NCBI GenBank assembly: GCA_013400155.1
Contig: VXBM01000199.1
Coordinates: forward strand, 578,558 to 642,557
Source: Helopsaltes ochotensis
Taxonomy: Eukaryota; Chordata; Aves; Passeriformes; Locustellidae
Direction: 5' to 3'
Length of the DNA: 64,000 nt
Shown here: piece after piece, positions 63,001 through 64,000 of the stretch
Numbering within the stretch: position 1 is the stretch's first letter
Layout: each line of letters opens with the position of its first letter
Program-made: the position numbers and the translations under genes
The notes under the pieces: generated by a model
What the model was told of the DNA's origin: nothing
The model's input: only the letters and a program-made list of their open reading frames with translations
The model's database searches: none

Positions 63001-63395
63001 TAAAAATGGGGGGAAAGGAATGTTTTATAACAGGACTTAATAATGTGGCTTTTATTAACACCTGACTTACCTAAAAGTCAACATTTTTTAAGAGAAGATG
63101 GGTTAGAAACCGTTGACTTGAGAACTGAGTCAACATTTGTCCTTGAGTCTGCTGTAGGCTCTAAATACACAGACACATAAAGCAAAGTTCAGCTGATGCC
63201 TTGCTTAGATTCCACAGGTGGCAATTTAGAAGAGTTTGATTTCACAGATCTGATCTCTCTCACTCTTGATGCAGGCTTGCTGCCACTGCTGAAGCTGGGG
63301 AGATGCACTGGAAGTTCTACTTCAAGCTCTACTGCTTCCTGGACACTGAAAATGTCCCAAAAGATAGCGTGGAATTTGCCTTTATGTTTGAGCAG
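2358..63395 (+). CDS. MYO10: MYO10, unconventional myosin-X (partial; 34 exons, 5' and 3' ends outside the window)
   Basis: Unconventional myosin-X is a plus-end-directed actin motor that concentrates at filopodia tips and carries integrins and other cargo. Thirty-four exons with AG/GT borders join into 4,960 bases of one open frame with every intron phase matching. Visible in order are the motor (GESGAGKT P-loop, NNNSSRFG switch I, DIFGFE switch II, NPFFVRCIKPN actin-binding segment), three IQ motifs, a charged single-helix/coiled-coil stretch, an acidic PEST-like linker, the split PH1/PH2/PH1 arrangement plus a third PH domain, MyTH4, and the first part of FERM. This domain order is specific to myosin-X among vertebrate myosins. 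About 155 N-terminal and about 245 C-terminal residues are missing because the window cuts the gene. The charged helix looks shorter than in human MYO10 as I recall it. No frameshift or stop was seen in the 34 exons. Confidence 0.97.
3494..3618 (+). CDS. MYO10: MYO10 exon e2: switch I
   Basis: 125 bp, phase 2 in and phase 1 out. It encodes PIMEAFGNAKTVYNNNSSRF and onward, containing the switch I motif NNNSSRFG that senses the ATP gamma-phosphate. The donor GTATCCTC at 3619 is unlike all other donors in the gene and fits the minor-spliceosome consensus. Confidence 0.94.
3619..5008 (+). other. MYO10 intron e2-e3, probable U12-type (minor spliceosome)
   Basis: The 5' splice site reads GTATCCTC (3619-3626), one base away from the U12 form GTATCCTT. 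The branch-point consensus TTCCTTGAC is present exactly at 4976-4984, about 25 bases before the AG at 5007-5008. No other intron here shows both signals. The intron also holds an LTR-like segment at 4121-4497. Confidence 0.8.
4121..4497 (-). mobile_element. ERV LTR-like segment inside the U12-type intron
   Basis: Read on the minus strand, the segment has an LTR-like plan: a purine-rich stretch resembling a polypurine tract (4498-4505 region), a TATAAAA box (about 4249-4256), an AATAAAGCACCGCATA polyadenylation region (AATAAA at 4171-4176), and a U5-like tail ending ...GCTAACA at 4121. The style resembles avian ERVK LTRs. I found no clear target duplication and no long inverted ends, so both borders are approximate and it may be truncated or attached to a short internal remnant. 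Confidence 0.5.
5009..5022 (+). CDS. MYO10: MYO10 exon e3: 14-bp microexon
   Basis: The 14 bases ATTTATTGGAAAAA lie between GGCTCCAG and GTAAGTTG. They complete the tyrosine codon begun in e2 and add LLEK, giving D-Y-L-L-E-K-N as expected in myosin motors between switch I and the next helix. Without it the frame and the protein match both fail, which supports it strongly despite its size. Confidence 0.92.
5137..5221 (+). CDS. MYO10: MYO10 exon e4: motor domain
   Basis: 85 bp, phase 0 in and phase 1 out. It encodes NRVVRQNPGERNYHIFYALL and then AGIEEGEK. The conserved NPGERNYHIFY segment follows switch I in class X myosins. The intron before it is only 114 bp. Confidence 0.95.
5878..5981 (+). 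CDS. MYO10: MYO10 exon e5: motor domain
   Basis: 104 bp, phase 1 in and phase 0 out, with acceptor TTTTCTCTCATTAG and donor GTGAGTTG. It encodes FYLSVPENYHYLNQSGC and onward to DKDSFKDVI, closely matching mammalian myosin-X. Confidence 0.95.
5982..8010 (+). other. MYO10 intron e5-e6
   Basis: 2.0-kb intron, mostly AT-rich and unstructured. A GC-richer patch sits at about 6880-7010. I recognise no repeat or gene in it. Confidence 0.6.
8011..8140 (+). CDS. MYO10: MYO10 exon e6: motor domain
   Basis: 130 bp, phase 0 in and phase 1 out. It encodes TAMEVMEFSREEVREVLRLL followed by AGILHLGNIEF and ITAGGAQVSFKT, the upper-50K helices of the motor. Confidence 0.95.
8141..9117 (+). other. MYO10 intron e6-e7
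   Basis: 977-bp AT-rich intron. It contains a perfect (TAA)n microsatellite at 8977-9040, ending about 77 bases before exon e7. Confidence 0.8.
8977..9040. repeat. (TAA)n microsatellite, about 21 units
   Basis: An uninterrupted run of TAA units covers 64 bases, with imperfect GTAGTAATAG units before it and GATGATAG after it. Its purity suggests it is length-variable between individuals. Confidence 0.95.
9118..9236 (+). CDS. MYO10: MYO10 exon e7: motor domain
   Basis: 119 bp, phase 1 in and phase 0 out. It encodes LGRSAELLGLDSTQLTEALT then QRSMILRGEEILTPLSIQQ, matching the myosin-X motor. The 5' acceptor is TCTCTTTTGCCAG. Confidence 0.95.
9955..10101 (+). CDS. MYO10: MYO10 exon e8: switch II
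   Basis: 147 bp, phase 0 on both sides. It encodes AIDSRDSMAMALYSQCFAWV through KTIGILDIFGFENFE. DIFGFE (10075-10092) is switch II, which couples ATP hydrolysis to the lever arm; all its key residues are present. Confidence 0.96.
10280..10380 (+). CDS. MYO10: MYO10 exon e9: relay region
   Basis: 101 bp, phase 0 in and phase 2 out. It encodes VNRFEQFNINYANEKLQEYF then NKHIFSLEQLEYS. This is the relay helix that carries motion from switch II to the converter. Confidence 0.96.
10581..10647 (+). CDS. MYO10: MYO10 exon e10: relay loop
   Basis: 67 bp, phase 2 in and phase 0 out. It encodes EGLIWEDIDWTDNGECLDLI then EK. Human has I where T occurs in IDWTDN, a mild change. Confidence 0.94.
10648..11754 (+). 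other. MYO10 intron e10-e11
   Basis: 1.1-kb intron with a GC-richer block at about 10930-11150. No repeat or open frame of note; short open frames there carry no recognisable domain. Confidence 0.6.
11755..11847 (+). CDS. MYO10: MYO10 exon e11: motor domain
   Basis: 93 bp, phase 0 on both sides. It encodes KLGLLALINEESHFPQATDS then TLLEKLNAQHA, the region before the cardiomyopathy loop of the motor. Confidence 0.95.
11848..12576 (+). other. MYO10 intron e11-e12
   Basis: 729-bp intron with no recognised repeat or gene. It ends in a long polypyrimidine tract (T-rich at about 12550-12570). Confidence 0.6.
12577..12645 (+). CDS. MYO10: MYO10 exon e12: motor domain
   Basis: 69 bp, phase 0 on both sides, encoding NNPFYVKPRVAVHNFGVKHY then AGE. 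This is the myosin HYAGEV motif split by the following 178-bp intron. Confidence 0.95.
12824..12906 (+). CDS. MYO10: MYO10 exon e13: motor domain
   Basis: 83 bp, phase 0 in and phase 2 out, encoding VQYDVRGILEKNRDTFRDDL then LNLLRES. It completes HYAGEVQYDV and leads into loop 2 of the actin-binding region. Confidence 0.95.
12907..14342 (+). other. MYO10 intron e13-e14
   Basis: 1.4-kb intron. It contains a 22-bp tandem duplication at 13062-13105 whose copies share ACAGAGATGAGCATATC. Nothing else recognised. Confidence 0.6.
13062..13105. repeat. 22-bp tandem duplication
   Basis: Two adjacent 22-bp units; the first 17 bases (ACAGAGATGAGCATATC) are identical and the last five differ slightly. 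Confidence 0.85.
14343..14451 (+). CDS. MYO10: MYO10 exon e14: loop 2 region of motor
   Basis: 109 bp, phase 2 in and phase 0 out. It encodes LDFIYDLFEHVSSRNNQDTL then KCGSKHRKPTVSLQFK, the surface loop facing actin. The junction with e13 gives E-S-S-L-D where human myosin-X has E-S-R-F-D, two non-conservative changes side by side at the splice junction. Confidence 0.93.
14882..14917. repeat. Short inverted repeat (hairpin)
   Basis: CATTTTTATGAGGCT, a TTAT loop, then AGCCTCTCATAAAAATG. The arms pair over 15 bp with a two-base bulge. It is too short for a typical microRNA precursor. Confidence 0.8.
16965..17135. promoter_or_regulatory. CpG-rich islet before exon e15 (possible regulatory element)
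   Basis: About ten CpG dinucleotides fall within roughly 170 bases in an otherwise CpG-poor intron, including TTCCGCGGTGCGG and the perfect palindrome TGGTGCGCACCA (17053-17064). This may be an intragenic regulatory element or promoter; function is inference. Confidence 0.35.
17186..17266 (+). CDS. MYO10: MYO10 exon e15: actin-binding segment
   Basis: 81 bp, phase 0 on both sides. It encodes ESLHSLMATLSSSNPFFVRC then IKPNVQK. NPFFVRCIKPN is the conserved actin-interface motif of myosins. It is the last exon before the 21.4-kb intron and contains an in-frame ATG. Confidence 0.96.
20146..20201. repeat. 28-bp tandem duplication
   Basis: Two adjacent 28-bp units (20146-20173 and 20174-20201) differ at two positions and share AATTCAGCATAAGCAGTAAA. 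Confidence 0.92.
20665..20725. repeat. A-rich CAA/CCA low-complexity tract
   Basis: A run of CAAA, CCA and CAA units without a fixed period; low complexity only. Confidence 0.8.
22191..22210. repeat. Poly-T run (T20)
   Basis: Twenty consecutive T bases. It could be the reverse of an old poly-A tail, but no element was recognised next to it. Confidence 0.9.
24505..24512 (+). promoter_or_regulatory. Octamer (POU) motif ATGCAAAT
   Basis: A perfect octamer motif followed at once by GTATGCAT. It is only a sequence match; an 8-mer is expected by chance about once per 65 kb per strand. Confidence 0.2.
25034..25058. repeat. Short (TG)n repeat
   Basis: Two TG runs interrupted by one TC. Confidence 0.85.
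28029..28060. repeat. Perfect 16-bp tandem duplication
   Basis: CCTGGTTCTTACAGGG occurs twice back to back (28029-28044, 28045-28060). The identity suggests a recent slippage event. Confidence 0.95.
30344..30380 (+). promoter_or_regulatory. Candidate CRE plus TATA box in the giant intron
   Basis: A full CREB/ATF-type site TTACGTCA (30344-30351) lies 22 bases before TATAAAG (30374-30380), a spacing typical of CRE-TATA promoters. The region just upstream (about 29800-30240) is GC-richer than the intron average. A start site near 30405 would be expected. No transcript evidence is available, so this is only a candidate for the headless-MYO10 promoter. Confidence 0.25.
31593..31686. repeat. A-rich (CAAA)n tract
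   Basis: About 94 bases of A-rich low-complexity DNA with CAAA, CCAA and AACAAA units. It may be the degraded tail of a retroposed element, but no body was recognised. Confidence 0.85.
38642..38766 (+). CDS. MYO10: MYO10 exon e16: SH1/SH2 helices; start of headless isoform
   Basis: 125 bp, phase 0 in and phase 2 out. It encodes MPDQFDQTVVLNQLRYSGML then ETVRIRRAGFPVRRPFQDFYK. The first codon is an in-frame ATG directly at the acceptor. In mammals headless Myo10 is reported to start near residue 644, which corresponds to this methionine by my count. The segment forms the SH1/SH2 helices leading to the converter. Confidence 0.96.
38913..39027 (+). CDS. MYO10: MYO10 exon e17: converter
   Basis: 115 bp, phase 2 in and phase 0 out, encoding YKVLMRNLTLPEDLNEKCAV then LLRLYDNTSTEWQLGKNK. 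It forms the converter that swings the lever arm. The preceding intron is only 146 bp. Confidence 0.95.
39028..42116 (+). other. MYO10 intron e17-e18
   Basis: 3.1-kb intron. It carries a G-quadruplex-type G-run cluster at 40974-40995 next to T-runs. No gene or clear transposon was recognised. Confidence 0.6.
40974..40995 (+). other. G-quadruplex motif
   Basis: Four G-runs (7, 3, 3 and 6 G) separated by single bases satisfy the G3+N1-7 rule on the sense strand, so a quadruplex could form in the pre-mRNA as well as the DNA. Confidence 0.75.
42117..42223 (+). CDS. MYO10: MYO10 exon e18: end of converter, lever start and IQ1
   Basis: 107 bp, phase 0 in and phase 2 out. It encodes VFLRESLEHKLEKQREVEVT then KAAMIIRAHVLGYAAR. 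KVFLRE marks the end of the myosin head and AAMIIRAHVLGYAAR begins the first calmodulin-binding IQ motif. Confidence 0.95.
42224..43187 (+). other. MYO10 intron e18-e19
   Basis: 964-bp intron with no recognised repeat, gene or regulatory motif. Confidence 0.6.
43188..43397 (+). CDS. MYO10: MYO10 exon e19: IQ2, IQ3 and start of charged helix
   Basis: 210 bp, phase 2 on both sides. IQ2 is VVVIQRNYRAFSGRKKF and IQ3 is AATVLQKQWRGQLARRLY; each binds calmodulin or a calmodulin-like light chain. The end is a highly charged E/R/K stretch, the start of the stable single alpha-helix that lengthens the lever arm. The donor GTGCAG is weak compared with the rest of the gene. Confidence 0.94.
43699..43738 (+). 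CDS. MYO10: MYO10 exon e20: 40-bp charged-helix exon
   Basis: 40 bp, phase 2 in and phase 0 out, encoding ERQRQEAERLAQQ. It continues the charged helix. Skipping it would shift the frame. The charged region it belongs to appears about a dozen residues shorter than the human one as I recall it. Confidence 0.88.
43739..44169 (+). other. MYO10 intron e20-e21
   Basis: 431-bp AT-rich intron; nothing recognised. Confidence 0.6.
44170..45072 (+). CDS. MYO10: MYO10 exon e21: coiled coil and acidic PEST-like linker
   Basis: 903 bp, by far the largest exon, phase 0 on both sides, 301 codons. The first part is heptad-type charged helix/coiled coil (VEEILRLEKEIEDLQ), through which myosin-X forms an antiparallel dimer. 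Then comes FLESLNFDEIDECVRNIERS. The rest is Ser/Asp/Glu/Pro-rich (DGDYDYDQDDYEDG), the PEST-like linker before the PH domains. The linker has a segment around CRPPNSVELIS not present in human as I recall it. The open frame runs on a few codons past the GTAAGT donor before a stop. Confidence 0.97.
45073..46297 (+). other. MYO10 intron e21-e22
   Basis: 1.2-kb intron with no recognised element. Confidence 0.6.
46298..46421 (+). CDS. MYO10: MYO10 exon e22: end of acidic linker and start of PH1
   Basis: 124 bp, phase 0 in and phase 1 out. It encodes FEDSEEDFDSRFDTDDELSY then RRDSVYSCVSLPYFHSFLYMK. The LPYFHSFLYMKGG end starts the N-terminal half of PH1. The donor GTACTG is weak. Confidence 0.94.
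46422..47709 (+). other. MYO10 intron e22-e23
   Basis: 1.3-kb AT-rich intron; no element recognised. Confidence 0.6.
47710..47953 (+). CDS. MYO10: MYO10 exon e23: PH1 N-half joined to start of PH2
   Basis: 244 bp, phase 1 in and phase 2 out. One exon carries both the rest of the PH1 N-half (WKRRWCVLKDETFLWFRSKQ) and the beginning of PH2 (GWLHKKGGGSSTLSRRNWKK), the hallmark split-PH design of myosin-X. The basic residues in the KKGGGSS...RRNWKKRW loop are the PIP3-binding site of PH2. Confidence 0.97.
48789..48881 (+). other. MYO10: Candidate cassette exon inside the PH2-coding part of MYO10
   Basis: A pyrimidine-rich acceptor (ATCTTTTCTTTGGCAG) precedes 93 bases without a stop in the frame set by e23, followed by donor GTAAAT. 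It would be entered and left in phase 2, exactly as e23 and e24 need, so inclusion adds 31 residues (starting NPGFSLTSSRTEK, ending NNNGLLAV) and keeps the frame. It is about 46% GC (43 of 93 bases) against visibly more AT-rich flanks. Human MYO10 as I know it lacks residues here. It may be an alternative exon or a coincidence; no transcript is available. Confidence 0.45.
48919..48928. other. Assembly gap (10 N)
   Basis: Ten N bases between CCTACCTT and a T-run. The true length is unknown; ten N is a placeholder-like size. It lies 37 bases after the candidate cassette exon. Confidence 0.98.
49960..49983. repeat. Perfect 10-bp inverted repeat (hairpin)
   Basis: GAATGGTCAC, loop TTTA, GTGACCATTC. 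No run of T follows and no function is evident. Confidence 0.9.
50208..50303 (+). CDS. MYO10: MYO10 exon e24: middle of PH2
   Basis: 96 bp, phase 2 on both sides, encoding EIVDNTGKENGIDLIMSDRT then YHLIAESPEDA. It supplies the later beta strands of PH2. Confidence 0.95.
50304..53654 (+). other. MYO10 intron e24-e25
   Basis: 3.35-kb intron. It holds a short perfect hairpin (51464-51488) and a 117-codon cysteine-rich open frame at 53153-53506 that I consider chance. No repeat family recognised. Confidence 0.6.
51464..51488. repeat. Perfect 9-bp inverted repeat
   Basis: ACTATACAC, seven-base loop TCTTGTT, GTGTATAGT. Confidence 0.88.
53655..53748 (+). CDS. MYO10: MYO10 exon e25: C-terminal helix of PH2
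   Basis: 94 bp, phase 2 in and phase 0 out, encoding QWFSVLSQVHASTEQEIREM then HDEQANPQNAV. The W in QWFSVL is the conserved tryptophan of the PH-domain helix. Confidence 0.96.
53749..54518 (+). other. MYO10 intron e25-e26
   Basis: 770-bp intron; nothing recognised. Confidence 0.6.
54519..54574 (+). CDS. MYO10: MYO10 exon e26: start of PH1 C-half
   Basis: 56 bp, phase 0 in and phase 2 out, encoding GTLDVGLIDSVCAADNPD. It resumes PH1 after the inserted PH2. Confidence 0.95.
54575..56122 (+). other. MYO10 intron e26-e27
   Basis: 1.55-kb AT-rich intron; no element recognised. Confidence 0.6.
56123..56265 (+). CDS. MYO10: MYO10 exon e27: PH1 C-half and lead into third PH
   Basis: 143 bp, phase 2 in and phase 1 out, encoding PNSFVIITANRVLHCNADTP then EEMHHWITLLQRSKGDTRV and EGQEFIVR. 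The W of MHHWITLLQ is the PH signature tryptophan that closes PH1. Confidence 0.96.
56266..56712 (+). other. MYO10 intron e27-e28
   Basis: 447-bp AT-rich intron; nothing recognised. Confidence 0.6.
56713..56907 (+). CDS. MYO10: MYO10 exon e28: third PH domain
   Basis: 195 bp, phase 1 on both sides. It encodes GWLHKEVKNNPKMSSLKLKK then RWFVLTHNSLDYYKSSEKNA and onward to PPDEKIFKET. GWLHKE...KKRWFVL is a PH-domain start. Confidence 0.96.
56908..57989 (+). other. MYO10 intron e28-e29
   Basis: 1.1-kb intron; no element recognised. Confidence 0.6.
57990..58147 (+). CDS. MYO10: MYO10 exon e29: end of third PH and start of MyTH4
   Basis: 158 bp, phase 1 in and phase 0 out, encoding YWNVTVYGRKHCYRLYTKLL then NEATRWSSAIQNVIDTKAPI and DTPTQQLIQDIK. 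RWSSAIQNV carries the PH tryptophan; the end leads into MyTH4. Confidence 0.96.
58148..59449 (+). other. MYO10 intron e29-e30
   Basis: 1.3-kb intron with a T23 run at 58543-58565. Nothing else recognised. Confidence 0.65.
58543..58565. repeat. Poly-T run (T23)
   Basis: Twenty-three T in a row, likely slippage-prone. No attached element seen. Confidence 0.9.
59450..59573 (+). CDS. MYO10: MYO10 exon e30: MyTH4 domain
   Basis: 124 bp, phase 0 in and phase 1 out, encoding ENCLNADVVEQIYKRNPILR then YTHHPLHSPLLPLPYGDINLN. This is the typical MyTH4 beginning, where the proline-rich HPLHSPLLPLPYG precedes the helical bundle. Confidence 0.96.
59574..60553 (+). other. MYO10 intron e30-e31
   Basis: 980-bp AT-rich intron; no element recognised. 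Confidence 0.6.
60554..60851 (+). CDS. MYO10: MYO10 exon e31: core of MyTH4
   Basis: 298 bp, phase 1 in and phase 2 out. It encodes LLKDKGYTTLQDEAIKIFNS through RPLRDELYCQLIKQTN and GNLYSWQILTCMSCTFLPS. RDELYCQLIKQT and the following W-x-L-L/I-x-x-x-x-x-x-F/P pattern are MyTH4 signatures; this domain with FERM binds microtubules and cargo. Confidence 0.97.
60852..61552 (+). other. MYO10 intron e31-e32
   Basis: 701-bp AT-rich intron; nothing recognised. Confidence 0.6.
61553..61760 (+). CDS. MYO10: MYO10 exon e32: end of MyTH4 and start of FERM F1
   Basis: 208 bp, phase 2 in and phase 0 out, encoding VRDQFPGTEMEKYALFTYES through CREFVPSRDEIEALIGRQEM and YCHGGGSCKITINSHTTAGE. PSRDEIEALI ends MyTH4; the last strand pair begins the ubiquitin-like F1 lobe. 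Confidence 0.96.
61761..62359 (+). other. MYO10 intron e32-e33
   Basis: 599-bp intron with a perfect 11-bp inverted repeat at 61871-61898 and a short 22-bp-period duplication (GACAATGATTAAT at 62197 and 62219). Confidence 0.65.
61871..61898. repeat. Perfect 11-bp inverted repeat (hairpin)
   Basis: AGCCTTTCCTT, six-base loop TCTGGG, AAGGAAAGGCT; CTG/CAG pairs can extend the stem after a small internal loop. Confidence 0.9.
62360..62496 (+). CDS. MYO10: MYO10 exon e33: FERM F1 lobe
   Basis: 137 bp, phase 0 in and phase 2 out, encoding VVEKLIRGLAMEDSRNMFAL then FEYNGTTDKAIESRTIVADV and LAKFE. It completes most of the ubiquitin-like F1 lobe. Confidence 0.95.
62497..63274 (+). other. MYO10 intron e33-e34
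   Basis: 778-bp intron; a 121-codon open frame within it has no recognisable domain and is treated as chance. Confidence 0.6.
63275..63395 (+). CDS. MYO10: MYO10 exon e34: FERM F1/F2 boundary
   Basis: 121 bp, phase 2 in and phase 0 out, encoding LAATAEAGEMHWKFYFKLYC then FLDTENVPKDSVEFAFMFEQ. WKFYFKLYCFLD is the entry to the F2 (acyl-CoA-binding-like) lobe. The next exon lies outside the window. Confidence 0.96.
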
Positions 63396-64000
63396 GTAAA
63401 GAACAAAGGTTCTGTTTGGAGGCACTTTAAAGAGGAGGGAAAAAAGCAGGAGATCTAGGCAGCACAGAGACAGTTTTGATTTTGATTCTGTTCAACTAAA
63501 TGCACTACTAATCAAGCATCAAGAGCAAAGGAAGTGTTTCAGTGGTAAAAATAGGCCTATCCTGACATAAGTGAAGCATGTATAATTTCTCTAGTGTTAC
63601 GTTTCTTACTTCTGCATTACTTGTCAATAGCTTTCTGTATAGTGGTAGAAAAATGGATAACTGGATCTAAGCTGCATAAAAAAGAATAATACTTGTTTTA
63701 ATTTTCCTATTCTTAAACCATTTTCTGAAGAAATCGTAAGAAATAAAGTGAAAAAAAGTGTAACTGGCAACAAATTAATTAATAAGAGACTCCTGCTGGC
63801 AGCTGTACAGAACTAATAGAGCAATAGCTTTTTATCTTTTGAAAAACTTATCATTTTATAGGTACCATGGTACAATAGTGGAGACTCAGCAGTAACAGTA
63901 AGACAGCTATGATGAACAGAAATCCACTTTGTGAACATGCTGAGCTCAGAATGAGGCTACACTGCAAAACATAAAATAAGTTAAATTGACTTTTAATGAA
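63396..64000 (+). other. MYO10 intron after e34 (partial)
   Basis: 605 bases of intron up to the window end. I looked for the expected next FERM exon and did not find it. Confidence 0.7.

Noticed and set aside
1..64000. CR1 retrotransposon 3' ends, tRNA, rRNA, microRNA or CRISPR arrays
   Set aside because: I looked for typical signatures and saw none; without a repeat or covariance search old CR1 fragments could be missed.

Overview
The window is vertebrate, most likely bird, genomic DNA. The evidence is a multi-exon gene with GT-AG introns and a vertebrate-type protein, introns that are compact for this gene, sparse interspersed repeats, and LTRs of the kind seen in avian endogenous retroviruses (one has the TGTCCTGG...CCAGGACA ends common in bird LTRs). 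I did not establish the species. One 10-base run of N (48919-48928) marks an assembly gap.

One protein-coding gene fills the window on the + strand: MYO10 (unconventional myosin-X), a phosphoinositide-regulated motor of filopodia tips. I resolved 34 consecutive coding exons (called e1-e34 here) from 2358 to 63395. Joined, they give 4,960 coding bases in one uninterrupted frame, about 1,654 codons. These match roughly residue 156 to residue 1,810 of the approximately 2,058-residue human protein. The N-terminal exons lie upstream and about 245 C-terminal residues (rest of the FERM domain) lie downstream.

Layout: 1-2357, intron with a solo LTR. 2358-17266, motor-domain exons e1-e15 (P-loop, switch I, switch II, relay, actin-binding face). 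17267-38641, one 21.4-kb intron. 38642-42223, end of motor, converter and first IQ motif (e16-e18). 43188-45072, IQ2/IQ3, charged helix/coiled coil and acidic PEST-like linker (e19-e21). 46298-56907, the PH-domain cluster, with PH1 split by PH2 (e22-e28). 57990-61760, MyTH4 (e29-e32). 61553-63395, FERM lobes F1 and the start of F2 (e32-e34). The motor walks on actin, the IQ motifs bind light chains, the PH domains read PIP3, and MyTH4-FERM binds cargo such as integrins and microtubules.

Points that deserve attention: (1) a 93-base open segment at 48789-48881 with splice signals and matching phase on both sides, which could be an unannotated cassette exon adding 31 residues inside PH2; (2) the intron 3619-5008, which has both hallmarks of the minor (U12) spliceosome and is followed directly by a 14-base microexon; (3) exon e16, which starts exactly with an in-frame ATG after the giant intron and fits the known start of 'headless' Myo10, so that intron or its edge should hold an internal promoter; (4) two ERV LTRs. 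No RNA genes, CRISPR arrays or second protein-coding genes were found.
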